Shown here piece by piece: positions 6,782-14,797 of a stretch of DNA of 14,819 bases. Within the stretch, counting starts at the first letter, position 1. Every line of letters begins with the position of its first letter. This DNA is from Bacillota bacterium (GTDB lineage Bacteria; Bacillota; Clostridia; Lachnospirales; Lachnospiraceae), in assembly GCA_023460575.1 (NCBI GenBank), contig JAEWPQ010000302.1, positions 1 to 14,819 of the forward strand. Direction: 5' to 3'. The notes beneath the pieces were generated by a model. That model had not been told where the DNA came from and searched no databases. It worked only from the letters and a program-made list of their open reading frames with translations. The position numbers and the translations under genes were made by a program.

Positions 6782-7798
6782 ATGGCAAAGGGTATTATCT
6801 TTCTCTACAATCTGTTTATAATCATTGTCTATTCCGGAATTATGTGGATGTCTTTTTTTCTGTTTATGAATGGAAAAGATAAAATTCTGCTTTGGATTGG
6901 GATCATTTACTCGGCAATCATTATAGATGATATTGTGAATTTCGCATCAGAACTGTTTCAGAATTTTGCTGAACAATATAATCGGATTTTTATGATCGTG
7001 CCGACTCATAAAACATTGATTTATTTAATCCTGTCTCTTGGCTATCTGATTATTTTCAAACGCCTGATCAATAAAAAAATAACCTGGTATGACTTTAGTA
7101 TTCTTGCATTTTATGTTACCTTTATGTTTTTTGTCCCTGTACTGGATAACAGCGCATGGAAAATATGGCTCTATTATCTTCCAAGCCAGCTTTATAATGC
7201 ATACGTGGGTGCGGAGGTTTTATGGACAATAAAAAAGAACCCTGAAATTTATCAGAATTCTTTCTACTGCTGGTGCAAACGTCTTTTTTGTTTTACTGTT
7301 TTTATGAACCTTTGTATTATCGCCGAAGATACCATCGTTATTTTTCATTTTGATGTGTACTCCAAATATTATATTAACATGAATAACAGAAGCTGTACTT
7401 CAGATATTTTATATCTTACTCACGCCTTATTTTCTGGCGCATACTTAATGTATTATTTAAAAACTTCCCTGCGCAATAATACAATTGTAAACGATATCAA
7501 TAGCCATACCCACTCAAATCTGCCTTCGGATATTGAAGAAAACATTCTGTACCGTTTCAGTGAAGCATACCATCTGACAGTAAGAGAACGGGAAATTTTA
7601 AAAGTGCTGCTTCTGGATAAAACAAATCAGGAGATCAGCAATGATTTATTTATCTCTCTTGGTACAGCAAAAACCCATATTCATAACATCTTTCAGAAAA
7701 TAGGCGTTGTAAAACGTCCCCAGCTTCTGAATATTTACGAAGTCTACCGGAAAGAACAGCTGAATACAAAGGCGGATAATGAAACACCGTCCCCGTAG
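6782..7798 (+). CDS. aguR: Membrane-embedded LuxR-type transcription activator, AguR-like
   Basis: A 338-residue regulator with a hydrophobic N-terminal half and a cytoplasmic DNA-binding domain. About seven membrane segments are visible at roughly 5-28, 36-55, 75-94, 104-122, 128-149, 166-190 and 207-228. A hydrophilic linker leads to a LuxR/GerE helix-turn-helix at about 262-320, with LTVREREILKVLL, the TNQEISNDLFISLGTAKTHI turn, and a closing IFQKIGV helix. There is no receiver domain. This plan matches AguR of Lactococcus lactis and Streptococcus mutans, a membrane-bound LuxR-type activator that responds to agmatine and drives the aguBDAC operon; the divergent position beside aguC fits that role. 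Several cysteines cluster at the sixth segment (C163, C165, C170, C178). Function as agmatine sensor is inferred from architecture and context. The stop codon lies inside the following terminator hairpin. Confidence 0.88.
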   Translation: MAKGIIFLYNLFIIIVYSGIMWMSFFLFMNGKDKILLWIGIIYSAIIIDDIVNFASELFQNFAEQYNRIFMIVPTHKTLIYLILSLGYLIIFKRLINKKITWYDFSILAFYVTFMFFVPVLDNSAWKIWLYYLPSQLYNAYVGAEVLWTIKKNPEIYQNSFYCWCKRLFCFTVFMNLCIIAEDTIVIFHFDVYSKYYINMNNRSCTSDILYLTHALFSGAYLMYYLKTSLRNNTIVNDINSHTHSNLPSDIEENILYRFSEAYHLTVREREILKVLLLDKTNQEISNDLFISLGTAKTHIHNIFQKIGVVKRPQLLNIYEVYRKEQLNTKADNETPSP

Positions 7799-7826
7799 CC
7801 TTCCGGCTCCGGGAACGGTGTTTTTT
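7782..7826 (+). terminator. Strong intrinsic terminator shared by aguR and the convergent operon
   Basis: AAACACCGT (7782-7790) pairs with ACGGTGTTT (7815-7823). Inside are four more pairs (CCCG/CGGG) after one mismatch, then AGCC/GGCT closing a TTCC tetraloop at 7801-7804. On the plus strand six T residues (7821-7826) follow, so it is a good terminator for aguR. On the minus strand the stem is followed by a weaker T-rich stretch (TTTCATT), so it may also end the ilv-ser operon. The aguR stop codon (7796-7798) lies within the stem, and the opposing stop codon (7827-7825) lies at the end of the T run. Confidence 0.88.
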
Positions 7827-9063
7827 ATTTCAGCATATGAATGAAAAGCCCGCTTCTCAATTTCGGTTCAAACCAGGTTGATTTTGGAGGCATTAAAAGA
7901 CCGGCATCCGCTACAGAGAAGAGCTCCCCGATGGAAGTGGGATACATGGAAAATGCCACTGTCATATCTTCCCCACACCGCTTTTCCAGTTCCTTTAATC
8001 CACGGATTCCTCCGATGAAATCGATCCGCTTATCAATTCTCGGATCTCCGATTCCCAGAATGGGACCTAAGAGATTGTCCTGTAAAATAGATACATCAAG
8101 ACCTTTTACCGGATCATCGCTCTTTAACGAATCCTTTGCTTTTAAGCAATACCAGGTCTTATTTAAATACAATCCAAAGGTTCCCTTTTCAGATGGTCCA
8201 TAAGCTTCTTCTCCAACAGAAGTCACCAAAAAGCCATCTGAAAGCTTTGTAAGGAATGCTTCCGGAGATAATCCGTTTAAATCCTTTACCACACGGTTGT
8301 AAGGAAGAATCATCAGCTGGTCATCGGGAAAAAGAACCGACAGGAAGAAGTTAAACTCCTCTTCTCCCGTATATTCCACCGTTTCTTTCCGTCTCTTTAA
8401 GCCTACCTTTACGGCAGAAGCAGCACGGTGATGTCCGTCGGCGATATATGTAGCGGGAATGTGTAAAAAGCTTTCTTCAATCACCCTCACTGTTTCCGGA
8501 TCGGCAATCCTCCACACCTTATGGCTGATACCGTCATCTGCAGTAAAATCATAGAGAGGCTCTGTCTTCTTTTTATCTTCCACCAGCCGGTTAATTTCTA
8601 AAACGGAACGATATGCCAGGAAAATCGGTCCAGTCTGAGCGTCCGTGGTATCCACATGGCGGATTCGGTCCAGTTCCTTCTCTTCTCTGGTATTTTCATG
8701 CTTTTTAATCACACCGCTTACATAATCATCAATGGATGAACAGGCAACGATTCCGGTCTGGCTTCTCCCATTCATAATCAGTTCATAAATGTAATATGAT
8801 TTTGCGTTGTCCAGTTCAAAGGTACCGTTTTTTATCCAGTCCCCCAGCATGGCTGCAGCCTTCTCATAAACGCGGTCATCATATATGTCCACATCCTGGG
8901 AAAACTGTGTTTCCGGGCGGTCAATATTTAAAAATGATTTGGGATTTTCAGCCGTCACCTGACAGGCTTCCTTCCGGTTATATACATCGTAAGGAAGAGC
9001 CGCCACCAGGCTGGCCTCTTCCTTATTTGGTCTTACACATTGAAATGGTTTTACGATTGCCAT
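7825..9063 (-). CDS. DUF1015 family protein, possible serine-phosphate enzyme
   Basis: A 412-residue soluble protein of the DUF1015 family, whose members often lie beside serA and serC in clostridia. Conserved-looking stretches are an N-terminal VRPNKEEASLVAALPYDV, KKHENTREEKELDR at 120-133, TGPIFLAY at 144-151, YIADGHHRAASA at 206-217, and a C-terminal MPPKSTWFEPKLRSGL. The DGHHR element (209-213) resembles the phosphate- or nucleotide-binding motif of ParB/sulfiredoxin-fold proteins, including archaeal free-serine kinase; this comparison is my inference. No membrane segments or signal peptide are visible. It follows serA by 11 bases with AGGAG upstream of its ATG and is the last gene of the operon. 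With no serB in sight, a role in interconverting serine and phosphoserine, or in regulating the pathway, is a reasonable hypothesis. The family assignment is firm, the function is not known. Confidence 0.85.
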   Translation of the reverse strand: MAIVKPFQCVRPNKEEASLVAALPYDVYNRKEACQVTAENPKSFLNIDRPETQFSQDVDIYDDRVYEKAAAMLGDWIKNGTFELDNAKSYYIYELIMNGRSQTGIVACSSIDDYVSGVIKKHENTREEKELDRIRHVDTTDAQTGPIFLAYRSVLEINRLVEDKKKTEPLYDFTADDGISHKVWRIADPETVRVIEESFLHIPATYIADGHHRAASAVKVGLKRRKETVEYTGEEEFNFFLSVLFPDDQLMILPYNRVVKDLNGLSPEAFLTKLSDGFLVTSVGEEAYGPSEKGTFGLYLNKTWYCLKAKDSLKSDDPVKGLDVSILQDNLLGPILGIGDPRIDKRIDFIGGIRGLKELEKRCGEDMTVAFSMYPTSIGELFSVADAGLLMPPKSTWFEPKLRSGLFIHMLK

Positions 9064-9074
9064 GTTCTTTTCTC

Positions 9075-10238
9075 CTATTTAATTACTCTGACCCGTATCA
9101 CGCCCTTAATGGCATTCAGCTTCTGAATGCTTATGGCATCCGGTACATTCTCTAAATCAAGGAGTGTATATGCATACTTTTCACGGCTCTTATTAGTCAT
9201 GTCGGAGATATTCACATCACCGGCTGCCAGAGTTCCTGTGATCTGCCCGATCATATTGGGAATATTTAAATGCAGGACTGCAATACGGCTTGCAGCGTTG
9301 CAGATTCCCATATCACAGGCAGGGTAATTCACGGAATTACGAATATTTCCATTATCTATATAATCCATAATTTCTTCCACTGCCATCTTTGCACAGTTAT
9401 CTTCTGATTCTTCTGTGGAGGCTCCCAGATGAGGAATGACAATGGAACCTTCCATATGTACAGAAGTTGGATTTGGGAAATCAGTCACATATTTTTTGAT
9501 TTTACCGGACTTTAATGCCTCTGCCATATCATTTTCATTTACCAGAATATCTCTTGCAAAGTTAAGAATTACGGCTCCATCCTTCATATTGTCAAATGCT
9601 GCTTTATTAATCATTCCCTTTGTTGCATCCACTAATGGCACATGGAGAGTAATGTAGTCACATTCCTTGTAAATCGTATCAACAGCGGTAATATGCTTCA
9701 CATTTCTGGAGAGTCTCCATGCAGCATTGACTGAGATAAAGGGGTCATATCCGTACACATCCATTCCAAGGGAAGAGCAGGCATTGGCAACTTCTGCACC
9801 GATGGCTCCAAGACCGATGACTCCAAGCTTCTTGCCTCTGATTTCGCAACCGGAAAATGCACTTTTAGCCTTTTCTGCAGCTTTGGAGATATTTTCATCT
9901 TCCTGATTTTCCTTACACCAGCGGATTCCGCCTTCGATATCACGGGAAGCTAACATCAGTCCGGCGATTACCAGCTCCTTTACTCCGTTTGCATTGGCTC
10001 CCGGTGTATTGAATACCACAATTCCTTCTGCCGCGCATGCCTCTAAGGGTATGTTATTGACACCTGCTCCGGCTCTTGCAATTGCGAGAAGACTTTCCGG
10101 AAGCTTCATCTCATGCATGGAAGCGCTTCTGACCAGCACACCTTCTGCGTCCTCTATCTGATTTGTAAGCTCGTAATCTTCTGTTAACAATGCGGTTCCA
10201 TATGTAGAAATCGCATTAAGGCAATGAATCTTTTTCAT
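9075..10238 (-). CDS. serA: D-3-phosphoglycerate dehydrogenase with C-terminal ACT domain
   Basis: Oxidises 3-phosphoglycerate to 3-phosphohydroxypyruvate with NAD, the first step of serine synthesis. The 387-residue protein is the short form: a split catalytic domain (1-90 and about 280-305), a central Rossmann domain with GVIGLGAIGAEVA (139-151), and a C-terminal ACT domain (about 318-387) that probably binds serine for feedback inhibition. The catalytic Arg is in NFARD (Arg229) and the His in IPHLGAST (His270). The usual DVF..EP motif that supplies the catalytic Glu in this dehydrogenase family reads TDFPNPTS here, so the canonical Glu is absent. An AAAGGAGA ribosome binding site overlaps the end of serC, suggesting coupled translation. 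The pairing with serC makes the substrate assignment secure despite the odd active site. Confidence 0.94.
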   Translation of the reverse strand: MKKIHCLNAISTYGTALLTEDYELTNQIEDAEGVLVRSASMHEMKLPESLLAIARAGAGVNNIPLEACAAEGIVVFNTPGANANGVKELVIAGLMLASRDIEGGIRWCKENQEDENISKAAEKAKSAFSGCEIRGKKLGVIGLGAIGAEVANACSSLGMDVYGYDPFISVNAAWRLSRNVKHITAVDTIYKECDYITLHVPLVDATKGMINKAAFDNMKDGAVILNFARDILVNENDMAEALKSGKIKKYVTDFPNPTSVHMEGSIVIPHLGASTEESEDNCAKMAVEEIMDYIDNGNIRNSVNYPACDMGICNAASRIAVLHLNIPNMIGQITGTLAAGDVNISDMTNKSREKYAYTLLDLENVPDAISIQKLNAIKGVIRVRVIK

Positions 10239-10253
10239 GGCTGTAATCTCCTT

Positions 10254-11348
10254 TCAGTCTGCCTGTCTCGTGTGTTTTTCTTCAAAATCCTTCATAAAGG
10301 AAACCAGCTTCTCCACTCCTTCAACGGGCATGGCATTATAAATGCTGGCACGCATACCGCCTACGGACCTGTGACCTTTTAAATTCTCAAGTCCTGCTGC
10401 TTTTGATTCTTTCACAAATAAGGCATCCAGCTCTTCATCACCGGTAACAAAGGGTACGTTCATAAGAGAGCGGTCCTTTTCTACAACAGTGCCGTGAAAC
10501 ATCTTACTGTGATCCAGGAAATCATAAAGAATTGCCGCTTTTTTCTCATTGATCTTTTTCATTGATTCCAGTCCGCCCAAGTTCTTTAACCACTTAAAGA
10601 CCTTACCGCAGATATAGATTCCGTAGGCAGGCGGTGTATTATAAAGGGATTTTGCATCTGCATGAGTCTTATAGCGAAGCATGGTCGGCGTTTCTTTTAA
10701 AACGTCCTCCCGGATCAAATCTTCCCGGATAATGACAATTACAACGCCCGCCGGTCCCACATTCTTCTGTGCTCCGGCAAAAATAAGACCATACTTGCTC
10801 ACATCAACAGGTTCCGACAAAAAGCAGGAGGAGAGATCTGCTACCAGTATTTTTCCCTTGGTATCAGGCAGTGTTTTATATTTGGTTCCGTAAATGGTAT
10901 TATTTTCACAGATATATACGTAATCCGCATCTTCTGAGATAGGAAGATCGGAAACATCCGGTATATAACTGAACGTTTTGTCAGCACTGGAAGCTACTGC
11001 GTTGGCTGTACCATAAAGCTTTCCTTCCTGGTACGCTTTCTTTGCCCATTGCCCGGTGATGATGTAATCTCCAACCCCATTCTTAAATAAATTCATGGGA
11101 ACCATGGCAAACTGCTGGGAAGCTCCGCCCTGTAAAAACAGCACCCTGTAATTATCCGGAATTGCCAATAAGTCTCTTAAATCAGCTTCTGCTTCGTTGA
11201 TGATGGTTTCATAAGCCTTGGAACGGTGACTCATTTCCATAACCGACATACCGGTTCCCTTATAATCCATCATCTCCTCAGCTGCTTCTTTTAAGACTTC
11301 TTCCGGCAGGACTGCAGGTCCTGCAGAAAAATTGTACACTCTGCTCAT
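10254..11348 (-). CDS. serC: Phosphoserine aminotransferase
   Basis: PLP enzyme converting 3-phosphohydroxypyruvate and glutamate to phosphoserine and 2-oxoglutarate; it can also act in vitamin B6 synthesis. The 364-residue length is typical. Family features are the N-terminal YNFSAGPAVLPEEVL, the substrate-loop MEMSHRSKAY (37-46), LQGGASQQFAMVPMN (72-86), and the PLP lysine Lys195 in FAGAQKNVGPAG. The C terminus keeps the KGHRSVGGMRASIYNAM motif that binds the substrate phosphate. All catalytic elements are present. An AGGAGG site precedes the ATG. The 48-base gap from ilvB contains only a weak 4-bp GGGA/TCCC hairpin without a T run, so the gene is probably cotranscribed with ilvD and ilvB. 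It is followed by serA after 15 bases. Confidence 0.97.
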   Translation of the reverse strand: MSRVYNFSAGPAVLPEEVLKEAAEEMMDYKGTGMSVMEMSHRSKAYETIINEAEADLRDLLAIPDNYRVLFLQGGASQQFAMVPMNLFKNGVGDYIITGQWAKKAYQEGKLYGTANAVASSADKTFSYIPDVSDLPISEDADYVYICENNTIYGTKYKTLPDTKGKILVADLSSCFLSEPVDVSKYGLIFAGAQKNVGPAGVVIVIIREDLIREDVLKETPTMLRYKTHADAKSLYNTPPAYGIYICGKVFKWLKNLGGLESMKKINEKKAAILYDFLDHSKMFHGTVVEKDRSLMNVPFVTGDEELDALFVKESKAAGLENLKGHRSVGGMRASIYNAMPVEGVEKLVSFMKDFEEKHTRQAD

Positions 11349-11396
11349 ATCTCTTCCTCCTCAAATTCGGGACTCTTATCCCTTTCCTTACTGATG

Positions 11397-13076
11397 TTAA
11401 ATCTTTAAATCTTCTTCGTCAAATACATCCTCGATGGGCGCACCCGGTGAAACCATTGGGAATACCTTATCATCGCAGTGAATCTGACAATCTATAACAA
11501 CAGGAACATTAAGGGCAATGGCTTCTTTTAAGACTTCTTCAAACTCTTCTTTTCCGGTAACCCGGTAAGCCTTTGCTCCCATTCCTTCTGCTATCTTTAC
11601 AAAATCAACCTGGTCATTAAGAACTGTATGTGAGTACCTCTTTCCATAGAACAGGGTCTGCCACTGACGCACCATACCCAGTACATGATTGTTTAAAACA
11701 ACCTGGATAATCGGAATATTATAACGGGTAGCAGTTGCAATCTCATTTAAATTCATGCGGAAACAGCCGTCTCCTGCCACATTGATAACTGTTTTGTCTT
11801 TACATCCCATCTTGGCACCAAGAGAAGCGCCAAGACCATATCCCATGGTGCCAAGTCCTCCTGAGGTGATAAAGCTTCTGGGCTTTTTATACTGATAGTA
11901 CTGAGCCGCCCACATCTGATGCTGCCCTACCTCTGTGGTGATAATGGCATCTCCATTTGTCACCTCATAGATCTTTTCTATAATATAGGGTCCGGTCAGA
12001 ATGCTTTTCTCATAGCGCATGGGATACATATCCTTCATGCGGTCAATATGGGCAACCCATTCCTCGTGATTGATCGGATCAAGCCTGGCGTTTAGTTTTC
12101 TTAAAATTGACTTTACATCACCAATTACGCTGGCGTAGGTCTTTACATTTTTATTGATCTCAGCCGGATCCACATCAAAATGCAGAATCTTTGCATTTCT
12201 TGCAAAACGGGAGGCATTGCCGGTCACACGGTCACTGAACCTGGCTCCGATTACGATCAAAAGGTCGCACTCCGTAATTCCGAAATTCGATGTCTTGGTT
12301 CCGTGCATACCAACCATTCCGGTATAGAGCTCATCGGTTCCGTCAAAGGCACCTTTTCCCATCAGACTGTCTGCAACCGGGGCCTGAATCTTATGGGCAA
12401 AGGAAGCAAGCTCTTCAGAAGCGTTGGCAATGACTGCACCTCCGCCTACAAAAATGTAAGGCTTCTGGGATTTGCGGATGAGCTGCAGCGCCTGCTCCAA
12501 ATCCTCTTCTAAAATGGTGTCTTCCTGGCGGATGATGGCTTCCGGCTCCTTCTCTTCATAATCACAAGTACTGGCAGTCACATCCTTTGTAATATCAATC
12601 AGAACCGGACCTGGTCTTCCGGTCTGGGCTATCTTAAATGCCCTACGTATGGTATCCGCCAGTTTACTGATATCTTTTACAATGAAATTATATTTCGTTA
12701 TGGGCATGGTCACGCCGGCAATGTCGATCTCCTGAAAGGAGTCTCTGCCAAGAAGTCCCACTGCTACGTTGCAGGTAATGGCTACCATGGGAACGGAATC
12801 CATGAAAGCAGTAGCGATTCCGGTTACTAAGTTGGTCGCCCCCGGACCTGAGGTCGCCAGGCATACTCCCACTCTTCCGGTTGCTCTGGCATAACCGTCC
12901 GCTGCATGGGCAGCTCCCTGTTCATGGGATGTGAGAATATGGGTGATCTCGTCCTGATGCTTATAAAGAGCATCATAAATATTTAAAATGGTGCCGCCCG
13001 GATATCCGAAAACGGTATCCACGCCCTGTTCCTTCAAGCACTCGATTACTATCTCTGCTCCAGTTATTGTCTTCAT
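11397..13076 (-). CDS. ilvB: Acetolactate synthase, large catalytic subunit
   Basis: ThDP-dependent enzyme that condenses two pyruvates to acetolactate (valine, leucine) or pyruvate with 2-oxobutyrate (isoleucine). From the start chosen the protein has 559 residues. The catalytic Glu52 is in the SHEQGAAHAADGYAR motif. An FAD-binding middle domain includes GGGAVI and GMHGTK. The ThDP motif begins at GDG (435-437) and runs to NN (462-463). The reading frame is open for 22 codons further upstream, but the ATG at 13076 has AAAAGGAG six bases before it, and the upstream part would overlap ilvD, so the shorter start is preferred. The FAD domain and the biosynthetic neighbours favour the anabolic enzyme over catabolic AlsS. 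No small regulatory subunit gene (ilvN) follows; serC comes next. Confidence 0.95.
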   Translation of the reverse strand: MKTITGAEIVIECLKEQGVDTVFGYPGGTILNIYDALYKHQDEITHILTSHEQGAAHAADGYARATGRVGVCLATSGPGATNLVTGIATAFMDSVPMVAITCNVAVGLLGRDSFQEIDIAGVTMPITKYNFIVKDISKLADTIRRAFKIAQTGRPGPVLIDITKDVTASTCDYEEKEPEAIIRQEDTILEEDLEQALQLIRKSQKPYIFVGGGAVIANASEELASFAHKIQAPVADSLMGKGAFDGTDELYTGMVGMHGTKTSNFGITECDLLIVIGARFSDRVTGNASRFARNAKILHFDVDPAEINKNVKTYASVIGDVKSILRKLNARLDPINHEEWVAHIDRMKDMYPMRYEKSILTGPYIIEKIYEVTNGDAIITTEVGQHQMWAAQYYQYKKPRSFITSGGLGTMGYGLGASLGAKMGCKDKTVINVAGDGCFRMNLNEIATATRYNIPIIQVVLNNHVLGMVRQWQTLFYGKRYSHTVLNDQVDFVKIAEGMGAKAYRVTGKEEFEEVLKEAIALNVPVVIDCQIHCDDKVFPMVSPGAPIEDVFDEEDLKI

Positions 13077-13092
13077 AAGCTGCTCCTTTTCT

Positions 13093-14754
13093 TTATATTT
13101 CCAGGATTGCCCCACGGCTTGCCGGGGCTGCCATAGCCGCATATCTTGCCAGATATCCGGAGGTAATTTCAGGTTTTCTTGGCTGCCATTTTGCCTTTCT
13201 GGCTGCCATTTCTTCGTCAGATACCTTTACATCCAGTCTGTGGTTGTCAATATCAATGGATATGATGTCGCCTTCCTCTACCAGTGCAATCGGACCTCCA
13301 ACTGCCGCTTCGGGACAGGTATGACCGATAGAAGCGCCTCTGGAAGCTCCGCTGAACCGTCCGTCTGTAATGAGGGCTACGGTAGAACCAAGTCCCATAC
13401 CTGCAATGGCAGAAGTAGGATTTAACATCTCTCTCATTCCCGGTCCGCCCTTTGGACCTTCATAACGGATTACAACTACATCTCCTGCTACGATCTTTCC
13501 GCCCTTGATGGCTTCAATCGCATCTTCCTCACAGTCAAAGACTCTTGCAGGACCTTCATGCTTTAACATCTCCGGTGCAACGGCTGAACGTTTTACAATT
13601 GCACTGTCCGGTGCTAAATTTCCTTTTAATATGGCAATTCCGCCGGTTTTGCTATAGGGATTTTCCACCGGACGAATGACTTCCGGATCCTTATTTACAC
13701 ATCCTTTGATGTTCTCTCCCACTGTTTTTCCAGTTGCCGTAATGCAGTCCAGCTCCAAAAGTCCAAGCTTGCTGATCTCATTCATTACTGCATAAATGCC
13801 GCCTGCTTCATTTAAATCTTCTATATAAGTAGGGCCTGCAGGAGCAAGGTGGCAGAGGTTTGGAGTCTTCGCACTGATCTTATTGGCAAGTTCCAGATTT
13901 AAGTCCACACCTGCTTCATGGGCGATAGCCGGAAGATGCAGCATACTGTTGGTGCTGCAGCCAAGAGCCATATCCATGGTAAGTGCATTTCTAAATGCCT
14001 TCTCACTCATAATGTCACGGGGACAGATATTCTTCTTTAACAGCTCCATAACCGCCATACCTGCATGTTTTGCAAGCTTCAGACGTTCGGAGTAGACAGC
14101 CGGAATGGTTCCATTGCCCTTTAAGCCCATTCCAAGAACCTCTGTTAAACAGTTCATACTGTTTGCCGTATACATACCGGAACAGGATCCGCAGGTCGGA
14201 CACGCCTTCTGCTCGTATTCCTTTACATCCTCTTCCGTCATCTTACCCGCTGTATAAGCTCCTACCGCTTCAAACATACTGGAAAGGCTGGTCTTATGGC
14301 CCTGCACACGTCCAGCCAACATTGGTCCGCCGCTGACGAACACTGTGGGTATGTTAATGCGGGCTGCTGCCATCAAAAGTCCGGGAACGTTCTTATCACA
14401 ATTGGGTACCATAACCAGTGCATCAAAGGCGTGGGCTCTTGCAAGACATTCTGTGGAGTCTGCAACTAAATCCCTTGTGACCAGTGAATACTTCATACCA
14501 ATATGTCCCATGGCAATTCCGTCACATACTGCAATGGCCGGAACCATGACCGGTGTTCCGCCTGCCATAGCAACTCCCATTTTGACGGCATCGACTATTT
14601 TATCCAGATTCATATGGCCTGGTACGATTTCATTATAGGAACTGACAATACCGATTAAAGGCCTTTCCATCTCTTCCTCTGTCATTCCCAGCGCATTAAA
14701 AAGGGAACGATGAGGTGCCTGCTGCATACCTTTTTTAACTGAATCACTTTTCAT
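13093..14754 (-). CDS. ilvD: Dihydroxy-acid dehydratase
   Basis: Iron-sulfur enzyme that dehydrates 2,3-dihydroxy-3-methylvalerate and 2,3-dihydroxyisovalerate in isoleucine and valine synthesis. From the ATG at 14754 it has 553 residues. Family motifs are VPNCDKNVPG (Cys119), CPTCGSCSGMYTANSMNC with Cys185, Cys188 and Cys191, and the C-terminal GRFSGASRGASIGHTCPEA. NEIVPGHMNL near residues 41-50 resembles the E. coli enzyme, which carries an oxygen-sensitive 4Fe-4S cluster, in keeping with an anaerobe (inference). A GTG at 14763 in frame would give three more residues, but it is only one base from the GGAG, whereas the ATG is ten bases away and starts with the family-typical MKSDSVKKG. First visible gene of the operon; ilvB begins 16 bases after its stop. 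Confidence 0.96.
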   Translation of the reverse strand: MKSDSVKKGMQQAPHRSLFNALGMTEEEMERPLIGIVSSYNEIVPGHMNLDKIVDAVKMGVAMAGGTPVMVPAIAVCDGIAMGHIGMKYSLVTRDLVADSTECLARAHAFDALVMVPNCDKNVPGLLMAAARINIPTVFVSGGPMLAGRVQGHKTSLSSMFEAVGAYTAGKMTEEDVKEYEQKACPTCGSCSGMYTANSMNCLTEVLGMGLKGNGTIPAVYSERLKLAKHAGMAVMELLKKNICPRDIMSEKAFRNALTMDMALGCSTNSMLHLPAIAHEAGVDLNLELANKISAKTPNLCHLAPAGPTYIEDLNEAGGIYAVMNEISKLGLLELDCITATGKTVGENIKGCVNKDPEVIRPVENPYSKTGGIAILKGNLAPDSAIVKRSAVAPEMLKHEGPARVFDCEEDAIEAIKGGKIVAGDVVVIRYEGPKGGPGMREMLNPTSAIAGMGLGSTVALITDGRFSGASRGASIGHTCPEAAVGGPIALVEEGDIISIDIDNHRLDVKVSDEEMAARKAKWQPRKPEITSGYLARYAAMAAPASRGAILEI

Positions 14755-14791
14755 CTGCTGCACACTCCTTTTCTTTTTTCATAACTTTCTG

Positions 14792-14797
14792 ATTATA
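14792..14797 (-). promoter_or_regulatory. Possible -10 element upstream of ilvD
   Basis: A perfect TATAAT lies at 14797-14792 on the minus strand, 38 bases before the ilvD ATG. The best hexamer upstream is a weak TTTATA with a 16-base spacer, right at the window edge. If this is the operon promoter, the leader is only about 30 bases, too short for a T-box or attenuator. The sequence beyond 14819 is needed to judge. Confidence 0.35.

Noticed and set aside
11349..11396. Terminator or promoter between ilvB and serC
   Set aside because: Only a 4-bp GGGA/TCCC hairpin with no T run and no paired -35/-10 hexamers; more likely a simple intercistronic gap.
13077..13142. 22-residue N-terminal extension of acetolactate synthase
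   Set aside because: It would overlap the end of ilvD and contains the ribosome binding site for the ATG at 13076, where the family's N terminus begins.
12988..13425. 145-codon plus-strand frame across the ilvB/ilvD junction
   Set aside because: Antisense to two strongly conserved genes, no recognisable domain, and composition like a shadow frame.
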